This document shows positions 53,380 through 63,030 of a stretch of 64,000 bases of DNA, piece after piece. Source of the stretch: Bathymodiolus brooksi (lineage: Eukaryota; Mollusca; Bivalvia; Mytilida; Modiolidae); contig OY804588.1 in assembly GCA_963680875.1 (NCBI GenBank), forward strand, positions 76,842,829 to 76,906,828, read 5' to 3'. Position 1 is the stretch's first letter; each line of letters starts with the position of its first letter. A program made the position numbers and the translations under genes. The notes under the pieces were generated by a model. The model ran no database searches, was not told the origin of the DNA, and was given only the letters and a program-made list of their open reading frames with translations.

Positions 53380-55074
53380 TTAACATGGTGGTATTAAAAT
53401 GTCGTAAAGGACGGCCATTTGTTTTCGCTTTGTACATAGAAGTAACTGTTGTTTCTTTGTATTCATGAAAATACCATTTACATAATAAAGTCCGTCCGAC
53501 GGGTGCAGAAGTTTTCTGTACCTTGCTCCATCTTCTTTTATAATAAAAACGTTATCTGATTTTTCGGTAACTGTTATATATATTTTTCCATGTTCATCGC
53601 TTGTCATCGACGGATAGTTACACAATTTGGACACTGGTAATTTGAGTTCCCAGATATTGCTTCCTTCACGATCGCAACACCTTAGCACGTCGCTTCCAAC
53701 TTCGATATAACAGATATTTGACATAGTTAAGACAAGAACTGTGCAGGCTAATGGTATGGTTTTGATCAGTATTCCTTCATCATCAAATATCTCAATACCA
53801 ATCCCTTGAACTGATACAGCGAATCGATTAGCTACATGATCGATTCCATAGCATTCCCCAACTGTACTGAAACTTTTAACAACATTATCGTGATTTAAAT
53901 CCAGAAATAGTACTTTTTTAGCATTGGTTAGGGTAACTGCTACAACTGTTTCATTAAAAACAGCAAGATCAAATGGGTTTGATTCAACTTTAATATATCG
54001 CAAGAAATTACCGTTTGCGTCATACAAGATCAGCCTGCTCTTGAAAGAGAAGTCGGTAAACAGCATAGCATCGCTATGTAGAACTACACAGTTAGTCACC
54101 ATTGTAGATGTATCACTGAAGGACATTTCTTTCCTCTTTTCAAGTTTTACATCATCAATGTCTATGGAGGTTTGTTCTTTCGATTCTATTTTCTTTACAG
54201 ACTGCCCATGACTACCAACACAGATATCCAGTGGTTTTGTCTCACATTCGATGTCACCGATACACCCAATTGAAATCAATTTCTCGAACTGTTCACTTGG
54301 TATAAACCGTAAAGTCATATTATCTAACGCGCCCTTTTCTAGAATTGTAGATAAGCGATTTTCTTCCTTTGATACCATAGATTCCAGTTCTTTCAAACAT
54401 AAAAATATTTGCATATTTGATGCACTTTCCTTTATCTGAGCAATGGTTACTCTCAGATTTTGAGCTGTTTTCATGTTTTCTTTCAGTTTTGTAATGGCAT
54501 CGTTTGTTTTCGTCTCATGATCTGTCTTTCTCTCATCGATTTTGTTCTCCATCTTTTTAAATTGCTCTCGTATCATGCTCAACTTTTCTTCTAGTCTTTC
54601 TCGCATGTCTTGAAAATCTTTCTTTAGGTTCGTTGTTTGGTCTTCGACGAGATGCATTGAGTTTTCTTCATTTTCAATCATCGTTTCTGTTTTTGAAATG
54701 AGCTCACTCAGTTCCTCTTCAATACGCTGCATAGCAACGGAGGCTTTTACGTCACCAATAACGTCATCCATCGGAGCGGTATTGCTACAGCTTTTATGAC
54801 TAGTGCTACATTTGATGCAGCAAGACTCTTGATGATCAGAGCAGTACACTTCAAACTTTCGGTCATGTTCCAAACATGTTTCTCGAATATCTTGTGCAAT
54901 TTGTGGTAACTTTTTAAGATTTTTATATGGAATCATTTCGTGAGACTTCAAAGCTTTTATAGCTGTGTGATATTCTTTACAATCATAACAGAGACCTTCC
55001 TTACAGACTAGACACCAAACTAAAGCATTGCAATCCATATCTCTAAAACTACATGGTCCACACTTTGAAGTCAT
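53380..55074 (-). CDS. TRIM-like protein: two B-boxes, coiled coil, propeller-like C-terminus, no RING
   Basis: Encodes 564 residues in one uninterrupted exon. Numbered from the ATG at 55072-55074, residues 5-45 form a B-box1-type zinc site (C5, C8, C21, C24, C29, C32, H36, H45). Residues 67-96 form B-box2 (C67, H70, C78, H81, C86, C89, H93). Residues ~110-225 are a charged, heptad-like coiled coil. Residues ~310-564 are a series of short hydrophobic strands in the style of NHL/WD-like propellers (for example LILYDANGNFLRYIKV). There is no RING finger, so ligase activity is not expected from this protein alone. Bivalves carry large families of such B-box proteins, often linked by expression to immune or stress responses; that role is family inference. 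A longer frame begins at 55092, but a splice acceptor (TTTACAG|GAAG) falls between it and the ATG chosen. No clear AATAAA was found within 40 bp of the stop. Confidence 0.85.
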   Translation of the reverse strand: MTSKCGPCSFRDMDCNALVWCLVCKEGLCYDCKEYHTAIKALKSHEMIPYKNLKKLPQIAQDIRETCLEHDRKFEVYCSDHQESCCIKCSTSHKSCSNTAPMDDVIGDVKASVAMQRIEEELSELISKTETMIENEENSMHLVEDQTTNLKKDFQDMRERLEEKLSMIREQFKKMENKIDERKTDHETKTNDAITKLKENMKTAQNLRVTIAQIKESASNMQIFLCLKELESMVSKEENRLSTILEKGALDNMTLRFIPSEQFEKLISIGCIGDIECETKPLDICVGSHGQSVKKIESKEQTSIDIDDVKLEKRKEMSFSDTSTMVTNCVVLHSDAMLFTDFSFKSRLILYDANGNFLRYIKVESNPFDLAVFNETVVAVTLTNAKKVLFLDLNHDNVVKSFSTVGECYGIDHVANRFAVSVQGIGIEIFDDEGILIKTIPLACTVLVLTMSNICYIEVGSDVLRCCDREGSNIWELKLPVSKLCNYPSMTSDEHGKIYITVTEKSDNVFIIKEDGARYRKLLHPSDGLYYVNGIFMNTKKQQLLLCTKRKQMAVLYDILIPPC

Positions 55075-55096
55075 CTTCCTGTAAATATACACAAAT
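55075..55096 (-). other. Splice acceptor just upstream of the TRIM-like start codon
   Basis: On the minus strand, TATATTTACAG|GAAGATG places a consensus 3' splice site four bases before the start codon. The six codons of in-frame sequence further upstream (MYIYRK) would then be intron. It implies a non-coding 5' exon beyond 55100 that I could not identify. Confidence 0.6.
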
Positions 55097-55127
55097 ACAC
55101 ACTAGTGCTACTTTTTTTATGTGCATT

Positions 55128-55365
55128 GACCCGCATTATGTGGTGCACTGGATAGCATGCTCACCTCGAGTGTGGTACCCCCGATTTATCGTAGACCAGT
55201 TCGAGTCCCAGTCGGGTCAAACCAAAGGCTATTAAATTGGTATTTATTGCTTCTCTGCTAAGAGCGCAGCAATAAGGAGTAAGAAAAAAACTGATTGGCT
55301 TAAAATCAGGATAATGTGTCCGAATGGTGCAACATATCTTCCTGCGACTGTTGTTTATTTTGCTT
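55128..55365 (+). repeat. tRNA-derived SINE-like element
   Basis: GACCCG at 55128 can pair with CGGGTC ending at 55218, as an acceptor stem would. TGGTGCACTGG (55141) fits a degenerate A-box and AGTTCGAGTCC (55198) a B-box, so the first ~91 bp look like a worn tRNA head. The tail continues through GCTTCTCTGCTAAG and GGATAATGTGTCC, a body I recall from bivalve SINE-like repeats. The 3' end is not defined. It lies just upstream of the TRIM-like exon, probably in its intron or flank. Confidence 0.6.
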
Positions 55366-55452
55366 ATTTTTTAATATTATTTTGGGTCCGAGTCCACACG
55401 ACTACGTCGAGTATGGACTGATTCAATATAATTAAGATTGTTTAACCACTTA

Positions 55453-55600
55453 AGGATTGATCGCAATTTTTGTTCGGTTCATGAAGAAATAACCTCAATC
55501 AGGTTGTGCACACCGAGTAACCCGCGTAGTTGCGCAAGGGTGTGTACAACCTGATTGAGGTTATTTCGAATGAACCGAACAAATAATTTCGATCAATCCT
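55453..55600. mobile_element. 148-bp hairpin MITE with TA target duplication
   Basis: Arms 55453-55512 and 55541-55600 are near-perfect inverted repeats (outer end AGGATTGATCG, inner part AACCTCAATCAGGTTGT), with a 28-bp loop. TA flanks both ends (55451-55452 and 55601-55602), as expected for Tc1/mariner-type insertion. It has no coding capacity. It may fold into a long hairpin RNA if transcribed. Confidence 0.75.
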
Positions 55601-56082
55601 TATGAATTAATTCAAACTTGTTTTGTTATGAAACTGAAAAATATATTTATTTTTTCAAAATAAGGCAAATAATTGGAAATAAATTTAAATAACCCCAAAG
55701 GTGCCTCATTTAAAGAAAATCACCCAATGATCACGGCACGCGACGCCTTGAGAACGATTTTTATTTTCAAATTCAGTATATACACAAATAACCTCAACTT
55801 TTTAAACTAATCAAAACACGTATAAAATGACATGTGACTCTAAAATTAATTTACATTATTTTAAACATATGTATTTTTGAAAGAATAAGAAAAAGACATT
55901 TGGTGGATTGCGTTTTTAAATAGTAGGGACAGGTTTCGTGTTGGAGTGCCTGTTAATTATATACCCACTCTCATAGGCTCCATGATCATGATGATGACGA
56001 TTGCTGATTTAGTTAATAAAGGATCGTGGATCGTCGTGGTCCAGAGTGGTGATTTAACTCCCTGATGCAGGTAGTTATGTTT

Positions 56083-56175
56083 TAAATTTCAAAATTTGTA
56101 TTTTAAATATTCATATTCTACCAATCCATGTTAAATCCCACAATACAGTATATGACTTCCATGAATTATTTCTTA
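56083..56175 (+). repeat. Direct repeat, left copy
   Basis: Shares AATATTCATAT, CCAA-CC-TGTTAAA and CACAATACAGTATATGACTT plus CCATGAATTATTTCTTAA with 57246-57345. The two copies bracket the fold-back element, 1163 bp apart. Confidence 0.8.
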
Positions 56176-56226
56176 ATTCTCTCGAACAACATGAACACAG
56201 CACTGATTCGTTGGGGCGTACGCCCA

Positions 56227-56242
56227 CCCCCCCCCCCCCCCC
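56227..56242 (+). repeat. Homopolymer C16 tract
   Basis: Sixteen consecutive C (G-run on the minus strand). Likely length-variable. Confidence 0.9.
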
Positions 56243-56508
56243 TCTTTCCAAAAAAAAACAACAGAAAACATAAGATATGAAAAAAATATTCCACACAAAC
56301 CGACAAGCTTTTGGTGAATCACTGAGTGGGGTATGTTCAAATGATGAATATGCAGTATTTTGCACAGTTTACACCCAGAGCTTAGAACTGGTGTCCTGGG
56401 AGGCCCCAAGATACCGGTCTATATTTTCTTTTTTCCCCTCCGCACCAGTCTCCCCCCTCTAACTCAAAACCTAGGATCCACCTCTGCAAACATACTGTAT
56501 AGTTACTT

Positions 56509-57121
56509 CACAGGTGCTTGTTACGATTTTTTTTTAATCCCTCGACTACTCTAAAATCTCAAATGTCAAATTTTCGTACAACACTTTTTCAAAATAGTTT
56601 TGTATTGGTGTCTTGACCTGATTCGCCATAATATTGGTACCCCTTTGGATCATAATAAATATATTTTTGATATTCCTATTATTTTTTGTCATAATCTTTA
56701 CCTATTTGCAACTTTTAAGCAATTTTTAACAAAATTGGCCGGTACCGAAACTGTCGACCATATTGTTTACATGTGAGAGTATACGAAATTCCTTCGTGCG
56801 ATTTAATTGGTCCATTCGACCAATCAGATCGCACGTGCGGCCTTCACATATAAACAATATGGTCGACAGTTTCGGTACCAGTAAATTCTGTTAAAAATTG
56901 CTTAAAGGCTGCAGATAGGTAAAGATTATGACAAAAAGGAATAGGAATATCAAAATTATATTTATTATGCTTCAAAGGGGTACCAACATTATGGCAAATC
57001 AGGTCAAGACACCAATGCAAAACTATTTTGAAAAAGTGTTGTATGAAAATTTGAGATTCCTCCCTTGTGTTTTTTTTTAGAGTAGTCGAGGGATTCAAAA
57101 AAATCTTAACAAGCCCCTGTG
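56509..57121. mobile_element. 613-bp fold-back element (near-perfect palindrome) with 7-bp target duplication
   Basis: Left arm 56509-56812 and right arm 56818-57121 are reverse complements over almost their whole ~304 bp, with a few substitutions and small indels and a 5-base loop (CATTC) at 56813-56817. Ends are CACAGGTGCTTGTTA and its complement TAACAAGCCCCTGTG. GTTACTT occurs immediately outside both ends (56502-56508 and 57122-57128), a clean 7-bp target-site duplication. No protein is encoded; the 84-codon frame inside is a shadow. Seven-base duplications with very long inverted repeats fit P-superfamily fold-back elements such as Galileo; an hAT relative (8 bp) is the main alternative. 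Confidence 0.85.
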
Positions 57122-57245
57122 GTTACTTGTCATAATTTCTGCTGCAAAAAACATCCCAAAAATCCTGAAGAAAAACAAAGCAAAACAGAGGACCGTGGTT
57201 AATAATAAACAACAGGGGCAAACTCCAGTGGGGTATCAACTATGC

Positions 57246-57345
57246 AAACATTAAATTTCAAGATTTGTATAGTAAATATTCATATCCTGCCAACTCGTGT
57301 TAAAACTCACAATACAGTATATGACTTCCATGAATTATTTCTTAA
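57246..57345 (+). repeat. Direct repeat, right copy
   Basis: Second copy of the 56083-56175 sequence, here reading AATATTCATATCCTGCCAAC and continuing through ACAGTATATGACTTCCATG. A third partial match lies at 57417-57447. Confidence 0.8.
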
Positions 57346-57370
57346 AATCATTAAAAGTAATTTGTTTCTT

Positions 57371-57447
57371 ACCTGGGTTGGCAGGATATTTATAAATTTT
57401 ACGATTTGTATTTTATTGTTAAATATCCATATCCTGCCAACCCATGT
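57371..57447. repeat. Small inverted repeat
   Basis: ACCTGGGTTGGCAGGATATTTA at its start faces TCCTGCCAACCCATGTTAA at its end, giving a hairpin of ~20-bp arms. The right arm is the same motif found in the flanking direct repeats, so this is probably a remnant of that repeat family's own terminus. Confidence 0.65.
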
Positions 57448-57449
57448 TA

Positions 57450-59594
57450 AGGTTCCGCTAAAGTCAAATCTATGTTTAACTTCAAAGTTCAATTTCATGA
57501 TGTTTAATTCCTCTAGCATACCTTATTATATATCAAAATCTTCCTTGTAATCTGTACAATTCATTTACATCAATTAAAAACATCAGTTCACATTCATAAA
57601 GTCAGTATCACTCAAATTAGTATGGTAGTCTTTCAAAAAATCCACTGTTTTTCTAAGTCCAAATATGCCTGAAAAAAGTGTTATTAAATGTAAATGAAGT
57701 TCATATCTAGGGCAAGCTAGCATTTATTGATTCTTTAATATATTCTGCATGCCATATTTAATAATTAAAGTTTGGCTATTAAAAAAAATTGGAAGCCATT
57801 TTATGGTACAGAACTACTTTTGTCAACAATGTATGGAGGCTCATTTTGGCTAAATATAGTACAATAATGTATTTTAAAGAATTGCATGGAAATATAAATA
57901 TAGAATAGTATAATGTCTGTTCAACTTCTAAATTGTTTAATATTGTATTGCTAAAGTGAAATTTTATTTTGTTGTAACATAGGAAAAGGGGGGTACATAA
58001 ATGCATATCATTTTCAATAAAGGACACTATATGTTCCTTAACATTTCTTTTTTATTACTGAATGTAGCTTTCTCAAAATGTTATTTCATTTCTGCAGTAA
58101 TACATAACTGATTTAGAGCTTCAACTTTTTTTTAAATGCATCGGTACATATATGTAGGAATCAAATCTGGTCATCTTGCAAAATACATCCACACATTTGT
58201 TTTCCTCTTACATGCGATGCTTAAGTGCAAAATTAACATTGTTAACGAAATATGCATTAATCTTAATAGGAATATTAACTAAAAAGCAATGAGTATCTTC
58301 CTTGTGCACAGCTCTGTCCTTAGCTAGTTTTGGTATGCACTGATTTGGTAATGTTGACTTGTCAACTTTTCTCTATATTATCTGGATTCACAAAATTAAG
58401 TTTATGACTTCCTGGCCAATTATAGTGGTTGGGTGGGGTTATGATTTATTGGAGGTTATGATTAAGGGTAAGAGTTAGGGCAATAGTTTTAGGGTAGAGT
58501 AAGGATAGTACAATCAAGCCTTTTGTGTCAATCATTCATGGCTGTCTTTGATTATCGAACAAGGTTGGGTCTTTGAATCATGTTTTACCTACAGCAATAT
58601 AATGATATGGAAAATGGACATTGATATGTGTATCTGAATCCTACACATGTAAAGCAAAATCTATATTTTTGATTTTTTATACTTTGAATAATGTAAAACC
58701 AGTATAAATGATGGATTTTGTTTTGTTGATCTGTAAATATACAGTACACATAAGGCATTTCCCTAACATTGAACTTTCCTAATTGAATGTATGACTACCA
58801 GTACCAGGATATATTTGAAAAATGTGTATACCTGTATTTACAAAAACTCACATATTCACCATGATCAATATTAGTGCAAACTAACATAGGCATATGATGA
58901 TTAGTACCCAAGAAACAATTACATGTATTACTTTTCACAGACATCCAAGTTTTGATTCTAGCTCTACTGAAAAGACATAAATTGTCTAAATGCCTATAAG
59001 CAGCATGGTAACAAATATTATGACAGAACTTCTATTCCATCACACTGTGATTATTTTCATGATCTATAAATGATGGTTAATTATTGCATGTGTAATAAAA
59101 TATATAATTGATTTAACCAGCTTCAGAAACTGGTAGAAGTGTAAGCTTTAGCAACAAGCATTTATCACCCGTTTAGCAGCAAGCAGAAATCAATTTTATA
59201 TTTTACCAACAATGTATGTATGCCAATTATATCCTGCAATCATTAAAATTCAATTAAAAGCAAAAAAATTTAATCAAAGTGTTTTTTTTACAATTTCATT
59301 TATGCCTGTAACATCATAAAGGAATTTGTATTTTGACATCAAAATATCTATATTCAAGCCAGTCATCTTGTCTATTATTTTTTCAAATCTTGAACTGGAT
59401 AGCACGAGACCCTACAAATATGACGTCGTATAATAAAAAAATATTCGACATACATTGTTGTACATGTTTTGAATGTTACTTCTCTATAAATATTAAGTAA
59501 AATACCTGCACTTCTAATCAAACTTTTAGCATTTATAAATCACAAAACACCACAGAACCAGCATGGAAATCCTGAATTAAATGGTCTATTACAT
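57450..59594. other. AT-rich stretch, no gene; probable 3' flank/UTR of the YqaJ-like gene
   Basis: No convincing exon, tRNA or repeat array seen on either strand. It lies downstream of the stop codon at 59595-59597 on the minus strand, so it may contain the 3' untranslated region. Confidence 0.4.
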
Positions 59595-59775
59595 TTATGC
59601 ATCATCATCTCCATCGTACAGTACTTCATATACAGCGTTTAACTTTCCATCATTTCCAGATATCACAGACATAACAGTCCCTTTATACCATTCTTTTTGT
59701 TGTGAAGTTTCATCAACTATCCATTCATGCTGGATGGTTCTGCCTAGAAATTTATTTTGCTTTTGTCTTGTTCTC
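59595..59775 (-). CDS. Terminal exon: Tudor-like tail
   Basis: Acceptor CTTATATTTCAG|G; the first base completes the AG|G codon (Arg) left by the upstream exon, then 59 codons and TAA at 59595-59597. Motifs are NKFLGRTIQHEW, WYKGTV and YEVLYDGDD. An in-frame extension above 59775 exists but is intron by this model. Confidence 0.7.
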
Positions 59776-62711
59776 CTGAAATATAAGAATCTGTAAGATC
59801 TTATATGTTCTACTAGAAATTGCAAATAAATGAAATTCAACATTAAACTTTACATTCTATTGTTTAGTAAAACATGGGCCAGTATGACCTACAGTTTCAC
59901 AGGGACAGAAACTCATGTGTTAAATATACAATATAGCTGACATATCATAACATGTAATATATCTAGCCAAAAATATTGAAGCTATAAATGAAATAATCTT
60001 TTTTAAGACGAAAAAATTGCTGGTTGATAGTACATTTTGAAAACCAATGGGATTGTTCCTTATCAACTAAACCAAGTTCTCTCCCGACTTCATAGATTTC
60101 TAAGTTTTACAGCAGTGATAGAATGTGAAATCCTTTTTATTTATAATGTTAATGCTGCATTCACTCAAAACAAGAATAACATATACCCCCTCCTTATATA
60201 GAAAGTACTCCTTGTGTTTCTTGTTTATTGTTGACATTTTCATTATCTTTTATTCTGAATGATTGTGGTGCTGGTGGAATTCTGTCACAGTTTTGCTTTG
60301 CTTGACGGGCCATCAACAGCTTGTCATGCGTTGTGGGTTTTACTCATTGTTGAAGGCTGAATTGTCACCCATTTTGGGGTTTAATTGCAGTATTTATTCA
60401 GGTTGTTATGGGTTGTTGTCTCATCAGCATATACCCCATATCTCTTCTATTTCAAAATCACTTCCCAGTTTTTACCTGTATGTTCAGCTCAATACATGGG
60501 ATCCAAATTAACCAAATTCAAATTTCGGGTATGTTCTTGGACCAATTTTGATATATGCCTCATATCGTTTTATTTTATATCTATCTATTGTTATGATTGT
60601 CTTAATAAAAAATTATTGATTCATTTTTTTTCTATTCTGGTAGCATGTCACTATGTGTTGATACTCGATCTGCTACTGAAAAAGTTATGGGGGAGAGATG
60701 AGATCTCACAAAACATGTTTACCCCCTATTAACCCCTTTGTGTGCCTTTATCAATTTTTTATTACTTTTTTTTCATCATTTTTCTGAGTATTTATATACT
60801 GTAAATTCATAATTTTATTATTGCAAAAAATGTGACTGAAGTGGAATCATAATAATTAAAACTCTCATTTCAGAATCATTTGTATCTGTTTGCACTGGAG
60901 ATCTTCAGCAGTTTCGCATTAATAAAAATCGCAATCTGTGAAAATTGTCAAAAATCACAATAATAAATGCATGGATTAATTTCTGAATTTATTTAGTTTT
61001 GTGGTCAGATGGTGTTGGTGCTTTGTTCACATATTTTCTAGTTTAAGTGCCAATTTTTGTAGTTATGAGAGGTAGTTGTCTCATCAGCATTTGCTCTCTT
61101 TGTCTATTGTACATGCATATCTTGATATCAATAACAATTCTTGCAATGTCGATATAGCTGAAATATTGCTAAAGCTGGCATTAAACACTAATGAATCAAT
61201 CAATCAGTTGAACATTTAAGTGGTTTCTTGAAGGCCTCACATTGACTCTTAAGATGAAGAACAACAATAAAAAAAATTGTACATTTGCAAAGTTTTCCCC
61301 TGTATATCATTTTATATCATGTATATTATGTAATTGTCTGATGCATATTTAATCCATAATCTTAAAATTGTTTATGGTAAAGATGGCCTTACCTGGGATG
61401 AATTAAAACAGGTGCCTGCGAGTCAGTGTCAGGTGTATCACTTCCAGATGTTGGTTTACATGGTTTCTTTCTACAAGGTCTTGAGGCTAATGATGTTCTC
61501 TTCTTCCGCTTTGATTTGACTACAGTTACATACTGTAAATATAAAATACATACAAATGTAAAACATAATCAATAGATTGCATTAAATCTATTTGATATTA
61601 GCTAAGCATGACAGAAAATATTCTATTAATGGCAGTGATATCATTTTTCTATAATATCATCCTCAACAATCAATGACATTTTAAACAGATTCATAAAATG
61701 AAGATTTATTGAAATTGTGCAGAAGTTATATTTTATAGATGTTGAAAGGTAGACAAACAGACAGACGGACAACTGATAATTACAATAGCTCATTTGGCCA
61801 TTGACCAGATCAATGATCTTTGGTCAGTGGATGCGTCTTGGAGAGTAATGCAGCTTCAGCTGATAGTTTGGTCAGTTTGACCTACATTTTCTGCATGACT
61901 GACTCAGGTTAAAGTTTGCATTAAGGTCCAGATCTGGGATACTACATGTCATACATCAATGATCTTTGGTCAATGGATGCACCTTGGAGAGGTATAGAGC
62001 TGCATATGATAGTTTGGTCAGTTTAACCTACAATTTTCAAATGACTGACTCAGGTTAAATTTGCATTAAGGTCCAGATCTGGGATATTACATGTCATAAA
62101 TCAATGATCTTTGATCAGTGTACAGGTCTTGAGGAATAATATAGCTTCAGCTGATAATTTTGCACATAGCCTGAAACCTACTTATTTTAACATAAAATAA
62201 CAAGAAACGGGCGAGGGGATTAGCTGTCGTTTCCGACTGCTCCCACCCCTCGTTAATACTTACCTTTTAAATGTTAACATGTATATATATATATATATAT
62301 ATACGTCTGAAAATTAAACCAAACAGTGTTAGAATTAGATTTTAGAGCTGTCAAATTTTTGTTCTTCCCTCGACGGTATTTGAACCCACACCATTGTTAC
62401 ACTGCAGCACCATTCGCTTAGCCTTACGTCCAGCGCCCTAGACCACTCGACTACATCCATCTACACACGCTTATACACATGTCTTACGTCTATCCCTAGA
62501 TTTACCTTACGAGAAAAGGTAACACTAGGATTATTGAAGCTCCTTTTTTTAGGGAGTGGATGTGGTCGAGTGGTCTAGGGCACTGGAGGTAAGGCTAAGC
62601 GAATGGTGCTGCAGTGTATCAATGGTGTGGGTTCAAATCCCGTCGAGGGAAGAACAAAAATTTGACAGCTCTAAAATCTAATTCTAACACTGTTTGTTTT
62701 AATTTTCAGAC

Positions 62712-62754
<43 letters not shown>

Positions 62755-63030
62755 AATTTTTTAAAAGCTGCTAATGGCATCATCAAATCTGATAAATGTT
62801 ACATTGTTATGGTAAGCGCATGCATATTTGAAATATTACCCATAATCCAGGTTCTCGAATGCCAGGACATTTTCCATCTCTTGGAGAAGCTAGTTCTGGA
62901 AGCAGAGCCTTGAAATAAAATGCTTGAAGTTTTGGCAGCATAATATTCTCCCATAAATTTTGATCTCGCTGAATTCTTTGAATGAAAATCTGATGAGGAT
63001 TTAATGTTCTTACAATGAAATCAACCCAGT
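59595..63030 (-). CDS. YqaJ-recombinase-like protein with basic linker and Tudor-like tail (3' three exons, partial gene)
   Basis: Three exons on the minus strand join in phase: 63030-62840, 61532-61393 and 59775-59595. Exon 1 encodes WVDFIVRT, LWENIMLPKLQAFYF and ALLPELASPR, then GIREPG. This matches my memory of the C-terminal end of YqaJ (lambda-exonuclease-fold) domains found in many invertebrate multi-copy proteins. Exon 2 encodes a basic linker (VKSKRKKRTSL, RKKPCK) with a Ser/Thr/Asp-rich end, possibly a nuclear signal. Exon 3 encodes GRTIQHEWIVDE, EWYKGTVM and YEVLYDGDDDA, then stop, resembling a Tudor-type or related chromatin-reader fold that ends early. The catalytic D-ExK residues would lie in upstream exons, which I could not find before the right edge. 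DNA exonuclease or recombination roles are family inference. The host intron 62839-61533 holds SINEs and a tandem repeat. Confidence 0.65.
60290..60490 (+). repeat. Dispersed bivalve-type repeat, diverged
   Basis: GTTGTGGGTTTTACTCATTG, TTGAAGGCTG and GTTGTCTCATCAGCATATAC follow in the order I recall for a dispersed repeat common in bivalve genomes. A shorter copy of its end is at 61062-61112. The 82- and 115-codon frames over it are shadows. It sits in the second intron of the YqaJ-like gene. Confidence 0.4.
61000..61112 (+). repeat. Second, shorter copy of the dispersed repeat end
   Basis: Shares GTAGTTGTCTCATCAGCAT and a pyrimidine-rich end with 60410-60480. The upstream part is too diverged to align by eye. 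Confidence 0.4.
61149..61206 (-). repeat. Inverted copy of the (TTGA)n-ended repeat
   Basis: On the minus strand reads TTGATTGATTCATTAGTG, TTTAATGCC, then TTTAGCAATATTTCAGCTAT. It corresponds to the element at 52843-52935. Confidence 0.6.
61393..61532 (-). CDS. Internal exon: basic, Ser/Thr-rich linker
   Basis: Acceptor TTTATATTTACAG|TATG and donor CATCCCAG|GTAAGG are both near consensus. The 140-bp frame starts in phase 0 and ends in phase 2, fitting both neighbours. It encodes VVKSKRKKRTSLASRPC, RKKPCK and SGSDTPDTDSQ. Confidence 0.7.
61798..62180 (+). repeat. ~146-bp tandem repeat, about 2.5 copies
   Basis: TCAATGATCTTTGGTCA (or TTGATCA) begins at 61810, 61956 and 62101. Units share CTTGGAGAG, GATAGTTTGGTCAGTTT, ATGACTGACTCAGGTTAAA and GGTCCAGATCTGGGATA. 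It lies in the first visible intron of the YqaJ-like gene. Confidence 0.92.
62283..62459 (-). repeat. tRNA-derived SINE, left arm of a head-to-head pair
   Basis: Minus strand shows GTCGAGTGGTCTAGGGCGCT (A-box region of a tRNA-Leu/Ser-like head), a B-box-like TGGGTTCAAATACCG, then CGAGGGAAGAACAAAAA and a (TA)n end at 62282-62303. Opposed to the copy at 62557. Confidence 0.75.
62557..62751 (+). repeat. tRNA-derived SINE, right arm of a head-to-head pair
   Basis: Carries TGGTCGAGTGGTCTAGGG and a perfect B-box GGGTTCAAATCCC (62629-62641), then GTCGAGGGAAGAAC and a (TA)n tail at 62713-62751. Inverted identity with the left copy continues outside both (TA)n runs (TTAACAT / ATGTTAA, TTTTAAA), so the duplicated segment spans 62264-62459 and 62557-62768 with a ~97-bp centre. 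The 99-codon frame across it is a shadow. Confidence 0.8.
62840..63030 (-). CDS. YqaJ-like domain C-terminal exon
   Basis: 63 full codons preceded by a 2-base split codon; ends TTATGG|GTAATA in phase 0. The left limit (AACAAAG|ACTGG) is the least certain boundary, chosen because the frame meets a stop just upstream and because W-x-DF-V-RT is where the family motif begins. It encodes FIVRT, FIQRIQRDQ, LPKLQAFYFKALLPEL and GIREP. Confidence 0.6.

Noticed and set aside
62614..62913. 99-codon plus-strand frame with a Tyr-Ile run
   Set aside because: It reads through the SINE B-box and the (TA)n tail, then antisense to the YqaJ-like exon.
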